A DNA stretch of 40,869 nt, taken from positions 1 to 40,869 of the forward strand of contig DATNPX010000023.1 of the NCBI GenBank assembly GCA_036702975.1, read 5' to 3'. Position numbers and translations under genes: made by a program. The notes beneath the pieces are model-generated. The model was not told the DNA's origin. It searched no databases and was given only the letters and a program-made list of their open reading frames with translations. This DNA is from DATNPX01 sp036702975. GTDB taxonomy: Bacteria; Cyanobacteriota; Vampirovibrionia; Obscuribacterales; Obscuribacteraceae. Positions 1-7,979 of the stretch are shown here, one piece after another (within the stretch, counting starts at the first letter, position 1; each line of letters starts with the position of its first letter).

Positions 1-62
1 ACCGCTTCCAATGCAACTTTCGCTTTGAAATCCGCGGCGTGCTTTTTCCTTGTTCTTTTCAT
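1..62 (-). CDS. IS3-family transposase OrfA, N-terminus only
   Basis: The minus strand from 62 reads MKRTRKKHAADFKAKVALEA before leaving the window. This is the characteristic opening of IS3-family OrfA, the helix-turn-helix protein that binds the element's ends and is fused to the DDE OrfB by programmed frameshifting. The basic K/R-rich start followed by the F-K-A-K-V-A-L-E-A helix is diagnostic. A GAGG lies just upstream of the ATG. The gene is cut by the window edge, so its intactness is unknown. Confidence 0.7.
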   Translation of the reverse strand, partial: MKRTRKKHAADFKAKVALEA

Positions 63-139
63 TTTGCCTCTTCTAGCAATGCTATTTTAAAGGCAGGAAT
101 GTCTCTTAGCTAGTGGCCTAAATTTTGGGGACCATCTCA
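1..139 (-). mobile_element. IS3-family insertion sequence, terminal fragment
   Basis: The first 62 bases encode, on the minus strand, the start of an IS3-type OrfA. Beyond its start codon lies about 77 bases of non-coding sequence ending near 139 in a stretch that reads TGAGATGGTCCCCAAAATTT on the minus strand. That looks like an IS3-group terminal inverted repeat beginning with TG. The rest of the element lies outside the window, so neither the partner repeat nor a target duplication can be seen. The outer boundary at about 139 is an estimate. Confidence 0.6.
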
Positions 140-221
140 AATTACAGCCACTTCCCTCGTAATTTCCCAAATAAGGGAGTCACGCTAATGCGCCTGATCT
201 TCACGTGCACTCTTGGCACAT

Positions 222-1334
222 CTAGAACAAATCAACGATCAATCCAACTAGTTCAGTGCCTCTGAGCTGAGCGAGATATCTGACTGCGCCAGGAGCCGGT
301 TGACTCGACGTCCCAGAATGTCCATAGCCTTTTTTGCCGTGAGCAGGATCACTTAGAAACGAAGTTGATCGATAGGTGGACCACTGATCACGCTCAACGG
401 GCACAGCTATCACATCCGGCAATTCAAAATCAACAAAGCAGGACTTATTGGACAGCTCGCCACCATTAAACTCAATCAACGTAGGATTGCTAGATTTCAT
501 GTCCAGAACAGCCGCGCTGATATCGCCAGACAGTTTAAAAACGGAGGCGGTTTCGTCAACAAATTGGTCTGCTGATATGACAAACAAATCTTGCCCTGTC
601 AAATCGCGAAATTCTGAAAACAACTCTGGATTCGTCCAACGATTTCTTTTATTCAACGACCACCAATCAAGTTTGGTTTCATCGGTAACGAAAATAAGTG
701 GTAATTTTTTTTCCTTTGCAAGACGTTTCAATTCTGTCCAAATAATCAGGTCGCCAAGACGATTTGAGGATTTAGATTGGTCGGTTAAACCTGGCGGAAT
801 ACCTTGCGCGGAGCGTAAGGGCTCGCTTGAAAATAACTCTTGTAGTTCGTCCGCCCCCAATTTTGAAAGACATCGACCTTTAAATGCCTTTGCTAATTTT
901 TCAGAATGCTCATCTGCACGCTTTTCATAACCTTTGTCGCCTAGTCCTGTAGCCTCGATATGCTTATATATAGCATCTACGGCTTGAGACAGCGCATCAA
1001 TTGGCTCTTGCAGGCTCTGAGTTGCGCTTTTTTTTGACTCTGACCAACTATCCTTAATCTTTTTGACGGTGGAGGCACCAGTTACAAGAGTCGACGGATT
1101 TCTTGATGGTAATAAGTATTCCGGGCGATGACGGTGATATTCAAGTGCGGCATGAAAAGTCAGCCACAGCCTGCCTGAGAGAGCCTTTAGAGCATCAACA
1201 AAGACATCCTGAGTAACACGCCCCCAACGATAGGAGTGAAGGAGAACGTTTGTATCTATAGAAACCAATGCGGATTCCCAAGTTTTATCGTTCAACTTTG
1301 GCTGTTCATAGAACGCTGAAAAAAGTTTCTTCAT
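222..1334 (-). CDS. PIN-like (PIN_8-type) domain protein, 370 aa
   Basis: This is a probable metal-dependent RNase-fold protein. The N-terminal SIDTNVLLHSYRW (Asp27, Asn29) is the first acidic PIN motif. LTFHAALEYHRHR (Glu65) is the second. The third acidic region is GDLIIWTELKRLAKEKK (about 195-210) followed by VTDETKLDWW. This arrangement, with a helical insert between motifs two and three, matches the long PIN_8 family rather than the short VapC toxins, and no antitoxin gene is adjacent. The last 120 residues are a beta-rich extension I do not recognise. No clear Shine-Dalgarno precedes the ATG. The gene directly abuts an IS3-family element. PIN_8 proteins often occur in accessory or defence regions; that role is inference. 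Confidence 0.75.
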   Translation of the reverse strand: MKKLFSAFYEQPKLNDKTWESALVSIDTNVLLHSYRWGRVTQDVFVDALKALSGRLWLTFHAALEYHRHRPEYLLPSRNPSTLVTGASTVKKIKDSWSESKKSATQSLQEPIDALSQAVDAIYKHIEATGLGDKGYEKRADEHSEKLAKAFKGRCLSKLGADELQELFSSEPLRSAQGIPPGLTDQSKSSNRLGDLIIWTELKRLAKEKKLPLIFVTDETKLDWWSLNKRNRWTNPELFSEFRDLTGQDLFVISADQFVDETASVFKLSGDISAAVLDMKSSNPTLIEFNGGELSNKSCFVDFELPDVIAVPVERDQWSTYRSTSFLSDPAHGKKGYGHSGTSSQPAPGAVRYLAQLRGTELVGLIVDLF

Positions 1335-1457
1335 TTTCTATAGGCTCATCGCTCAACACATATCGGATCTTACCAGCCGGTTATTTAAAGCGCCTGTCAG
1401 GCATCCGCAACACTGATAAAATTACAAAGTGAGATGATCGTTCCATGGAGCATTTGC

Positions 1458-1925
1458 ATGGCAACGCCGATAAGCGTCGAAGAAGTGATTGCGATCGCCG
1501 CTTGTTTAATTGCTTCCTTTACCAGCCTTAAGGAAATGAAGATCCCGAACTGGTTGACCTTTCCAGCCGCGATTTTAGCTATTGTCGTCAATGCAGTGCA
1601 TAATCATTTTTTGGAGTCCGTAGGAGGATGGATAGCGGTCGCACTCCTTGGAGGCCTGGCGGCAACTCGAAAATATATTCCATTCGGAGTGGTTAAGCTA
1701 CTAGCTGCAGTTTCTGCGTCTTTAGGACCCCTTTTGGGAATTGTTGATTGCGTTGTTTTTTGGGTCATCTATTTCGTATTCGGACTAATGAGTGTAAGAG
1801 GAGCCGAAAATGATGACGAGCGAGAAAAGATAATGAAGCGGCAAGTTCCCCTAGGTCCCATGATTTTAATTGCTACGATCTTGACTATATTTGCGCAGCA
1901 AGTGAATTTGACGCCGTTAAAGTAA
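1458..1925 (+). CDS. Degenerate A24 (prepilin peptidase/CpaA-like) membrane protein
   Basis: A 155-residue protein with four or five hydrophobic segments and the layout of CpaA/TadV A24 peptidases, which cleave pilin leader peptides at the inner membrane. The first catalytic region reads SLKEMKIPNWLT, where family members have D-x-x-x-x-x-IPNWLT. The second reads PFGVVKLLAA, where GxGDxK is expected. Both catalytic aspartates therefore appear replaced (by Ser and Val), which predicts no protease activity. The start at 1458 was chosen over 1434 because GGAG sits seven bases upstream. No pilus genes are near. It may be a pseudoenzyme, or a decaying gene whose reading frame is still open. Confidence 0.6.
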   Translation: MATPISVEEVIAIAACLIASFTSLKEMKIPNWLTFPAAILAIVVNAVHNHFLESVGGWIAVALLGGLAATRKYIPFGVVKLLAAVSASLGPLLGIVDCVVFWVIYFVFGLMSVRGAENDDEREKIMKRQVPLGPMILIATILTIFAQQVNLTPLK

Positions 1926-2055
1926 CTCCAATGTCTGTCAGGCTTATGCTTGTCACGCGGTGATTGAGAAGCTTGAAGAGCAAGGTTTCACTGTCGACAG
2001 CAACGAGGTAGATACGGTGAGCAAGAAGATTCGCCTAGTTCTGAAGCGTCGTTGA
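1921..2055 (+). pseudogene. C-terminal remnant of a small helical protein
   Basis: An open frame ends at the TGA at 2053-2055 and reads ...ACHAVIEKLEEQGFTVDSN... then a basic end, LVLKRR. It has coding character: an amphipathic helix followed by a beta-like segment. It has no ATG, begins right after a stop, and overlaps the end of the preceding gene. A GTG at 1960 could start a 31-residue peptide, but without a Shine-Dalgarno. It is most likely the 3' stump of a lost gene. The rest of the gap, 2056-2383, shows no gene or clear structure. Confidence 0.3.
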
Positions 2056-2383
2056 AATTCTAACTTCGATCTGTCCTTTATGACCGCTGGCAGTGGACCT
2101 CACCACTTTGATGCGTTTTAGCTATACCTGTCACCGCTTCGTTAACGCAAAACGAATATTTGGCACTTTATCATTGTTCGGCTTCAGCTATTTGCTTCCT
2201 TTGACCTAGCATATTCTCATAAACTGATGGCAGCTTATCGACTTCATAACTTCGGCGCAGAAAAAGCAAGAGTGACTAATAGCAAACGACCAAGACCAGG
2301 CTAAGCATTCAAATGCTTTCCCGTGGTTGTCTGCTCGCAGTTATCTGGTTACTAAGCTCAATTTGACCATTGGAGAAAAACGC

Positions 2384-4078
2384 ATGAAACGCCAACTACT
2401 TCCGATCCTCGCACTGCTCGCGGTAGCACTGTCTGCTGGTACTCAAACACCGGCCGCGACAATTCAATGCAACCCCGTTGTGCCTGGTGCCAATACCTGG
2501 CCGAATGGCACCTACTCTCAGACCTGCGGCACGACGACATATGGGCAGAACATGAACAATGTCCTACAGAATCTCGTTGCCGGCGACAATGCAAACTATG
2601 CCGACGCGGGCGACCGTTTTATAGGCAGGTACGCGACCCCTGGCGACACTCTGACGATTCTCTTTTTCAATTCAGCGCTAGCGGGTGGAGAGCAAGATAT
2701 CTCCTACACGATCGTTAGCGGGGACACACTAGAAACGGCTGCAGATAGGCTCTCAAATTCGATTACCGCGAATGCCAGTCTGCAAACCATCGGCGTTAGT
2801 GCATATGCCCAAGGCTCTTCCGTGTACATTAACTCCACGGCATCAAACACCACATACGCTCAAACCACAAATTCCGGCTCAACGGAATCGATTAACCTTA
2901 CTGTCACCGGGACCAATAGCGAAACCGCAACAATTCAAGGTGGCGCATTGGGAAATGCGATAGGGAATTTCTATCTCTTTAACGCGCCCAGCGACTTTAA
3001 CAAAGCAGTAAGACAGCTTGTCATTACACCCGCCCACAAGCTTAGTGACGATGACTCTCCGGACGGAGTGCTCGTAGTAGAAGGAACAACATTCAATGAA
3101 TACTCCGTGATCTTCGAACAAGCAATAAATGGTCAAGCCAACACCACGATCGAATCAACCGCGGCACATGAGGCTGGACATTGGGCTGACCGTTTGTACT
3201 CCAAGAACGGAGTTCTGGGTGTTCAATACACTTTAATTGGGGGTACGGTGACTCCCGGAGACACTATTACAGTTACGGTCAACAACACTGCGCTTTCGGG
3301 AGGTGCATTGCAAGTGCCGTACACCGTTCAAGGTGGTGATACTTTGGCTAGCATCGCCCAGAACTTGGTATCCGCCATAAACGCAAACACAACACTGAAG
3401 CACTTGGGCGTCGACGCTACCGCGATAATCAAGGAAGGCAAATTACCGGAATTCCAGATCACTGCAAGCGCCCCAACGCCGACTACGTACTCAATTTCTG
3501 CCAATGCAGGCGCGACAGAGTCCGTAGGTCCTCTCGATTACACTGGAGGTGCCTCGGATTCGAAGTTGTTCATTCATGCAACGGCTGCGGATTGGAAGGC
3601 CATCAACAAATTCAGTTTGTGTTCGGGTTACATTTACGGCACCGCTTTCCCCTATTCCTATCAGGGCGGTTTGTTGTCAGGAAAGCAAGATCCTAACGGC
3701 AACTACTTTTGTAACGACAACACCGATGGTATCGATCCTTACCCTCACTATCCGGGTGATGGTGAAACTCTGATCTCAACGTTTAACAACATAACGCCAG
3801 CGATGACACCCGAACAAATAATTCGAGCTGTCTACAACAACATCTTCGACGCGGAGAAACCAAAGGTTGAACGGCACGAAATCTTTGCGGAGGAGTTTAC
3901 TCAACTCACAAGCCCAGACTGGACTTATGAAGAGGGTCCAAATGCCGGACAGCCAAATCTCTCAAGTTCGGAATGGCTCTATAACAGCGGCTACTTTTCT
4001 TGCACAAAGGCCATTGTGGCATCTCTTGTTTCTCAGGGAACCTTGCCATCTGCGGATCCCCTGTGTCCAAAACACTAA
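2384..4078 (+). CDS. Secreted ATLF-like zinc metalloprotease with two inserted GDTL repeats
   Basis: The 564-residue product starts MKRQLLPILALLAVALSAGT, a Sec signal peptide. The start at 2384 is fixed by GGAG eight bases upstream; the longer frame from 2327 would bury the signal. HEAGH (His262-Glu263-His266) is a gluzincin zinc site, and RHEIFAEEFTQL (about 497-508) supplies the downstream glutamate. The pair HExGH plus E-x-F-A-E is typical of the anthrax-lethal-factor-like (ATLF) fold. Two beta-rich repeats of about 95 residues, each with PGDT(I/L)T near the start and V..GDTL..(I/A)A..L in the middle, lie at about 80-180 and 285-385. One precedes the zinc site and one follows it, so the protease appears interrupted by them. 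Several C-terminal cysteines suggest disulfides. Function is predicted extracellular proteolysis of unknown target. Confidence 0.7.
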   Translation: MKRQLLPILALLAVALSAGTQTPAATIQCNPVVPGANTWPNGTYSQTCGTTTYGQNMNNVLQNLVAGDNANYADAGDRFIGRYATPGDTLTILFFNSALAGGEQDISYTIVSGDTLETAADRLSNSITANASLQTIGVSAYAQGSSVYINSTASNTTYAQTTNSGSTESINLTVTGTNSETATIQGGALGNAIGNFYLFNAPSDFNKAVRQLVITPAHKLSDDDSPDGVLVVEGTTFNEYSVIFEQAINGQANTTIESTAAHEAGHWADRLYSKNGVLGVQYTLIGGTVTPGDTITVTVNNTALSGGALQVPYTVQGGDTLASIAQNLVSAINANTTLKHLGVDATAIIKEGKLPEFQITASAPTPTTYSISANAGATESVGPLDYTGGASDSKLFIHATAADWKAINKFSLCSGYIYGTAFPYSYQGGLLSGKQDPNGNYFCNDNTDGIDPYPHYPGDGETLISTFNNITPAMTPEQIIRAVYNNIFDAEKPKVERHEIFAEEFTQLTSPDWTYEEGPNAGQPNLSSSEWLYNSGYFSCTKAIVASLVSQGTLPSADPLCPKH

Positions 4079-4105
4079 AACACTAAAACGCTAAATGTTG
4101 AACTC

Positions 4106-4136
4106 TGGTGCTGGCCAACCCAATCGGCCAGCACCA
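4106..4136. terminator. Bidirectional intrinsic terminator between convergent genes
   Basis: TGGTGCTGGCC (4106-4116) and GGCCAGCACCA (4126-4136) form a perfect 11-base-pair stem with a nine-base loop. On the plus side it is followed by TTTATTTGCCTTTTT. On the minus side the flank is A/T-rich (repeated AACACTAA). It lies between the metalloprotease stop at 4078 and the stop of the converging TPR gene at 4138, so it can serve both. Confidence 0.8.
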
Positions 4137-4137
4137 T

Positions 4138-4815
4138 TTATTTGCCTTTTTGCTTTTTACCAGACGTAGATATATGTTTGCAAATAAATGGTGGAACCCT
4201 GTCCCGTTCAACATATTCACAGGCAAGACTGTATTCTTCCAGGTATTGCGTGACATGGAAGTCTTTGGTTGGCTGCTCAACGTTAGATATCTTTTGGTCT
4301 AAACGTTTTTGCTGATGAGTAATTGCTCCCTTTTGCGTCAAACAGGTTTTCAATGCCTTTTCATAAAGCTGTTTTGCTTCGCTAGGCTCTCCTTGCATTG
4401 AGCGAATATCTCCCAAAACCTCCTGTATATATGAAGAGGGACATAATTTGTTCGGCTCTCCAAACGCACCTAATTTACTTAACCCTCCAAACGCTTCTTC
4501 TGCTTTGGTCAAATCACTAAGAATCTTCTCACAGCCTTTATAGTCATTCGCTTGGTACTTCACCAGTGCAAGCGCAAACATTGCTTCTGCTTTCTGCTGC
4601 GGTTGTTCTGGATCGGAGGTGTGTTCGGAACTCAGAAAACTCTGTTCGGCTTCACTCAAACGATTTTGAGCAAGCGCAGTCTTACCCTGATTAAAACTGT
4701 TCAGCCAGGACGAAGTGCTAGTCTCAGCGGCCTTGCTGTAACTTATCGTCCAGAACATGCTGCCTGCAATTGCGAAACCAAAACCGAAAGCGAGAGTATA
4801 AAGTCTTTTCCTCAT
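4138..4815 (-). CDS. Membrane-anchored or exported TPR-repeat protein
   Basis: The 225-residue product opens MRKRLYTLAFGFGFAIAGSMF, a basic start followed by a hydrophobic stretch (signal peptide or anchor). Residues about 35-165 are helical and read as tetratricopeptide repeats: FNQGKTALAQNRLSEAEQSF, EAMFALALVKYQANDYKGCE and VLGDIRSMQGEPSEAKQLYE each carry the spaced small and aromatic residues of a TPR. The C-terminus is basic (GKKQKGK). The ribosome binding site GGGAG lies about eight bases before the ATG. TPRs mediate protein-protein contact; no partner can be inferred. The gene converges on the metalloprotease gene and shares its terminator. Confidence 0.65.
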   Translation of the reverse strand: MRKRLYTLAFGFGFAIAGSMFWTISYSKAAETSTSSWLNSFNQGKTALAQNRLSEAEQSFLSSEHTSDPEQPQQKAEAMFALALVKYQANDYKGCEKILSDLTKAEEAFGGLSKLGAFGEPNKLCPSSYIQEVLGDIRSMQGEPSEAKQLYEKALKTCLTQKGAITHQQKRLDQKISNVEQPTKDFHVTQYLEEYSLACEYVERDRVPPFICKHISTSGKKQKGK

Positions 4816-4952
4816 TTTTCTTCTCCCATTCTTTTTTTGGCTTTAAGGGCACCATATACGGTGTCATAATTTGCTATTCACACGGGGTGTCAAGGGATGC
4901 GCTCTTTGGGCTTTACTTTTAGTATAAACCCCGACGCGGTGGGACGAGCTAA

Positions 4953-5231
4953 TTTCTCGCTCGGAAAGCAAAAAACATTATTTCCAGTCCCGCAGCAGCC
5001 TATTATCGAGGACTTTTCCAGATTATCGAAGCAATCAGGAAAGCCACTCGACCATTAGATCAAACAACTTTCGATATTCTTCACTCTGCTCTCGATTCAA
5101 TTACTGCAAATTACATTGCCTTTTTGCTAAACAGTTTCGATGATTTGGAAGATTACTTAAACGAGCAATGCCCGACCGCTTCACAAACTCCTTCACCATC
5201 ACCAATGCCAGAACAACCCAAGAGCCATTGA
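4953..5231 (+). pseudogene. 5'-truncated ORF, about 92 residues, unknown family
   Basis: An open frame follows the TAA at 4950-4952 and reads SSPAAAYYRGLFQIIEAIRK, then FLLNSFDDLEDYLNEQCP, ending in a Pro/Ser-rich tail and PKSH at 5231. Composition and helix periodicity look like a real protein. There is no usable start codon anywhere in this frame. A different frame starts at ATG 4897 (MRSLGFTFSINPD...) with GGGG nine bases upstream and runs over the same bases to a TAG just past 5040. A single frameshift near 4950 would join the two. I call it a decayed gene; the family is not recognised. Confidence 0.35.
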
Positions 5232-5868
5232 AGATATGGCAAAGTTCTACTACTGCCAAAAAAGAAAGCAAGCCGCCTTCCAATAGCGGTCCGTTTTAAT
5301 AAAAGAACTAGAGGGGTACCCCCATCAAACACAGGTTTGCGGCGAAGACGTTATCGGAAGGAAGCCATGAAAGCGTGGCATACCATGCGAACAAAAGCAG
5401 CCGGACATTTAGTAAAAGCACACGAATCAAGCAGCCAAACTAGCGGCGTAGCATGCAAACTCGGATGACAGTTCAAGTTTCCCGGGCGACAAGAAGCCGG
5501 TACCCAGAGTTTGGCACGATCGATCCTCTAGCTGTGTCAGGCAAAACGAAGCATCGCGCTCAGGCTAGATATCGTCTTTTTTTGGGGGAGAATGGCCCAA
5601 GATGGTGCCCTGATTGGAGTCGGTTCGAAGAGGGGAGGACCCGTTATGTCTTGCCCGTCGGGTTGACTCGTTCTGAACTTTTCTTACAAGTCACCACTGA
5701 CAGTCCATTGACAGCTGCCTTGGTCAAATCATCCCGCAATGTGACCATGCCGGGCTGCTTCGCTTCCTGCCTGCCCGGCGTATAAGCCTCAACGCGAGCC
5801 GCCCTGGTCACGTTTTTCCGGCAGGCGCTGCAGGCGGTACGGTGCGCAGCCCTACTTCCGAGGTGACC
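5232..5868. other. Stretch without a supportable gene
   Basis: Only short open frames occur. A 33-residue one at 5367-5468 (MKAWHTMRTKAAGHLVKAHE...) is preceded in frame by an Arg-rich run and looks like a gene fragment. The 110-residue frame at 5453-5785 has no protein-like periodicity. 5790-5868 is GC-richer and contains GGCAGGCGCTGCAGGCGGTA. No terminal repeats, RNA structure or transposase signature could be tied to this segment. It sits among three decayed genes and is probably debris. Confidence 0.4.
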
Positions 5869-6132
5869 ATGAAATTTGGATTAGCTTTGACTCGCAACAG
5901 TAAGGTGGGAGCGGCTTTTAGTCTATCGCGCTCGCTTTCGTGCGTAAACAAAACGGCGGTATGCGAAAAGGTTTGCTACTGTAGCGGCATCAGATACCGG
6001 TCATCGACGCAAAAAGAAAAACGGCGACGCAATTTTGATACCGTTCAATTGCTTCTGCAAAATGCTGGTTCACGGGTGGAAGTGGTGGGTTCACGACCGG
6101 GTTGTCCTGATGCGTTTTACCTAAGTGTATGA
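5869..6132 (+). pseudogene. Truncated gp88-like gene (N-terminal fragment)
   Basis: The first 65 residues read MKFGLALTRNSKVGAAFSLS, then RSLSCVNKTAVCEKVCY and RYRSSTQKEKRRRNFDTVQL. This closely resembles the N-terminus of the phage/plasmid gene-product-88-like family, with its clustered cysteines (C-x6-C-x3-C) and the basic helix that follows. Family members are several hundred residues long. Here, after LLLQNAG, the sequence turns into unrelated residues and stops at 6132. A GAGGTG lies only three bases before the ATG. The family assignment is from memory of the motif. Family function is not established, and this copy cannot be functional if the long form is needed. Confidence 0.4.
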
Positions 6133-6607
6133 CGCCGGCGGCGACCGCAAGACACGTCACGCAACAACCTATTACGCACCACCAGTGGGTATTATTCACT
6201 GCCAACTATTGACCACGACCGAATTGAAATGACTTGATTGCCCGGCTTCAGACCACTGACCTCTTTGTCTTGGCTATTGAGCAATTGACGCACGCTTTTT
6301 CGCTTCACTTTTGTTTAATCTCCTTTTTCATGCGAAATTGGATCTCTCCTGCAAGGCCTCGATCCGAAATCAACCCCTCGTCTGGGGGATTTGCCTTTGG
6401 TTCTGAATCGTCCATAATTTTCCGTCCGGCTGTCCTCGTGCGCAACTGTCCGACCTGGGTTCTCGTTTGCATGGATTACACTTTAGATTCCATGTGAATC
6501 GCAAAAATTGATTGCAGCAAATTGAATGCTCATGAGCGAATTAGTTTTGAAGCCAACGCCCCCAACGATCAAATGACCAGCGAACCGTAACCCATGGGGA
6601 CAGCTTA
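6133..6607. other. Stretch without a supportable gene
   Basis: An 87-residue frame at 6234-6497 uses an ATG-less start and has no family resemblance. The segment lies between the truncated gp88-like gene and the frameshifted HEPN-like gene and probably contains further decayed coding sequence. I see no repeat, terminator or RNA structure in it. Confidence 0.4.
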
Positions 6608-7433
6608 ATGCCCGCCGCCCGTAAATTGTGGTTTTTTCGTTTCCACGGTTTGAGGGTCATTGACGCTCCAATCGACTTGGGAGCACTTTACTTTTGATGA
6701 CGTGGAAATTGTGTCTCCGGCCACCCTGGCGACTCTCGTCGTGAGCACTACGGCAGACGCGTTAGCCTTCCAACGTCAACTGCTTGAGGGAATAGGGCAT
6801 CGATTGATGCGACCGGCCGATGCGTTTTTGGTTGTTTCAAGGGGGGTTCCAGATGGTGCTGACTTGAAACAATTCCAAGAAAAAGCTTTTGTGCGCGCAA
6901 GAAAAGTGGCGAGTCTGCTTGCTGTTTACAGATTGATGATTGGCACGTCTCCTGTCAGTTGTGGATTAGCCAGAGATGTGAACCACAATTTCTCGGATTC
7001 ATTGCTTTTTGATTTACAACAATGGCACCTAGACTTCGAGCATGGTGGTCGCATTAGCTTCGCATTCCCAGAACAATCGCCTGTTACCCGATCGACTATT
7101 TCGACAGACTTAAATAGTGACGATTTTTCTGCTCTCACAAAGGCTGTTCTACAGCCAAGATCATTGCGTATTTCTGAGAAGTTGAACGAGTCCCTGCTGC
7201 GACTTGCCTCTGGAATATGGGCGAATGAGCCGGAATCAATGCTGCTCTGTGCCTTCACTGCAACAGAGATGCTTCTTGGGAGTGCTGGGCGGTAGCCGGT
7301 GCGCATTGTTGACAAAAAGCAATTCAAGAAAGTCGGTTCGTGGATGCTCTCTTAAGCGCTCGGGTTCAAACCAGTAGAGAGGCTCTTGGATGAGCGAATC
7401 GAACTTATTGCGAAGCATGCGCAGCGCAGATAG
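6608..7433 (+). pseudogene. Apea/HEPN-like protein gene, frameshifted and with internal stops
   Basis: ATG 6608 has GGGG eight bases upstream and begins MPAARKLWFFRFHGL, then RVIDAPIDLGALYF before a TGA at 6695. The pattern G-L-x(4)-P-I-D-L-G resembles the N-terminus of Apea-like HEPN proteins. Adding one base in the T4 run at 6692-6695 moves into the frame that continues DDVEIVSPATLATLV... to EPESMLLCAFTATEMLLG, where the E-x-x-L helix of the HEPN domain would lie. That frame then has a TAG at 7293, a TAA at 7353 and a TAG at 7431, but stays protein-like between them (FKKVGSWML; KPVERLLDERIELIAKHAQRR is split by none). Intact members are RNases or abortive-infection-type proteins; this copy is dead or in decay. 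A TTG at 6660 could start the main fragment (211 residues). Confidence 0.45.
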
Positions 7434-7510
7434 ACTCGTCAAGATTCTTCGACTCTCGAATTGAGGTTATTGCTTTCGTGCGTGTGTTGAAACCGATCAG
7501 GAGCTCTTAT

Positions 7511-7888
7511 TTATAAATGGGATGAGTTTGCGACGAACTCTCTCGACCGTCCCCACTCTCCTAAAGCCAAGAAAACGCCTTCAAGACTACGACCTTCCTC
7601 GGTCAGCGAATATTCAACGCGCGGCGGGCTTTCCGCATACACCGTCCGTGATACCAATCCATCGGACTCTAACTCACGCAAGCTTGCGGCTAGCATGTGC
7701 TGAGTCACGTTTGGAAGTTCCCGCCGCAATTCGTTGAAACGTTTGCTTCTCTTATATAACAAACACAACAACGGCACCTTCCACTTGCTGCCGACGACAT
7801 CGAGTGTTCTGGTTATCCCGGTAAGAAATTCTTTACACGGGTTTTCATCGTCGAATTGCTGCGCCTGTCTATTGGTCTGTCTTTTCAT
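7511..7888 (-). CDS. HxlR-family winged-helix transcriptional regulator
   Basis: The 125-residue product has the standard HxlR length and layout. An N-terminal cysteine (NPCKEFLTGI) is followed by LDVVGSKWKVPLLCLL, the family-defining helix. FNELRRELPNVTQHMLAASL is the recognition helix-turn-helix, and ESDGLVSRTVY...PPRVEYSLTEEG is the wing. HxlR proteins are dimeric and often respond to electrophiles or redox changes through that N-terminal cysteine. It is transcribed divergently from the SDR gene at 7980, a very common pairing in which the regulator represses the enzyme. An inverted repeat lies between them. No strong Shine-Dalgarno is visible before the ATG. Confidence 0.9.
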   Translation of the reverse strand: MKRQTNRQAQQFDDENPCKEFLTGITRTLDVVGSKWKVPLLCLLYKRSKRFNELRRELPNVTQHMLAASLRELESDGLVSRTVYAESPPRVEYSLTEEGRSLEGVFLALGEWGRSREFVANSSHL

Positions 7889-7928
7889 ACCAGGTCTGAA
7901 AAACCATCCTTCTACCGGTCTTGATGTT

Positions 7929-7943
7929 ATAGCAATACGCTAT
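7929..7943. promoter_or_regulatory. Candidate HxlR operator
   Basis: ATAGC-N5-GCTAT (7929-7943) is a perfect five-base inverted repeat spanning 15 bases. It lies between the divergent HxlR and SDR genes, 37 bases upstream of the SDR start. Size, symmetry and place suit a dimeric winged-helix repressor. Such short repeats also arise by chance, so this is a candidate only. Confidence 0.35.
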
Positions 7944-7979
7944 CGCTGACAAGAAATTGACTGCTTGCCAGGAGGAAAA

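Noticed and set aside
5453..5785. 110-residue frame as a gene
   Set aside because: No ribosome binding site, no helix or strand periodicity, and it lies in a region of gene debris.
7320..7400. tRNA-like T-arm around CGGGTTCAAACCAG
   Set aside because: No acceptor, D or anticodon stems can be formed around it; it lies in the decayed HEPN-like gene.
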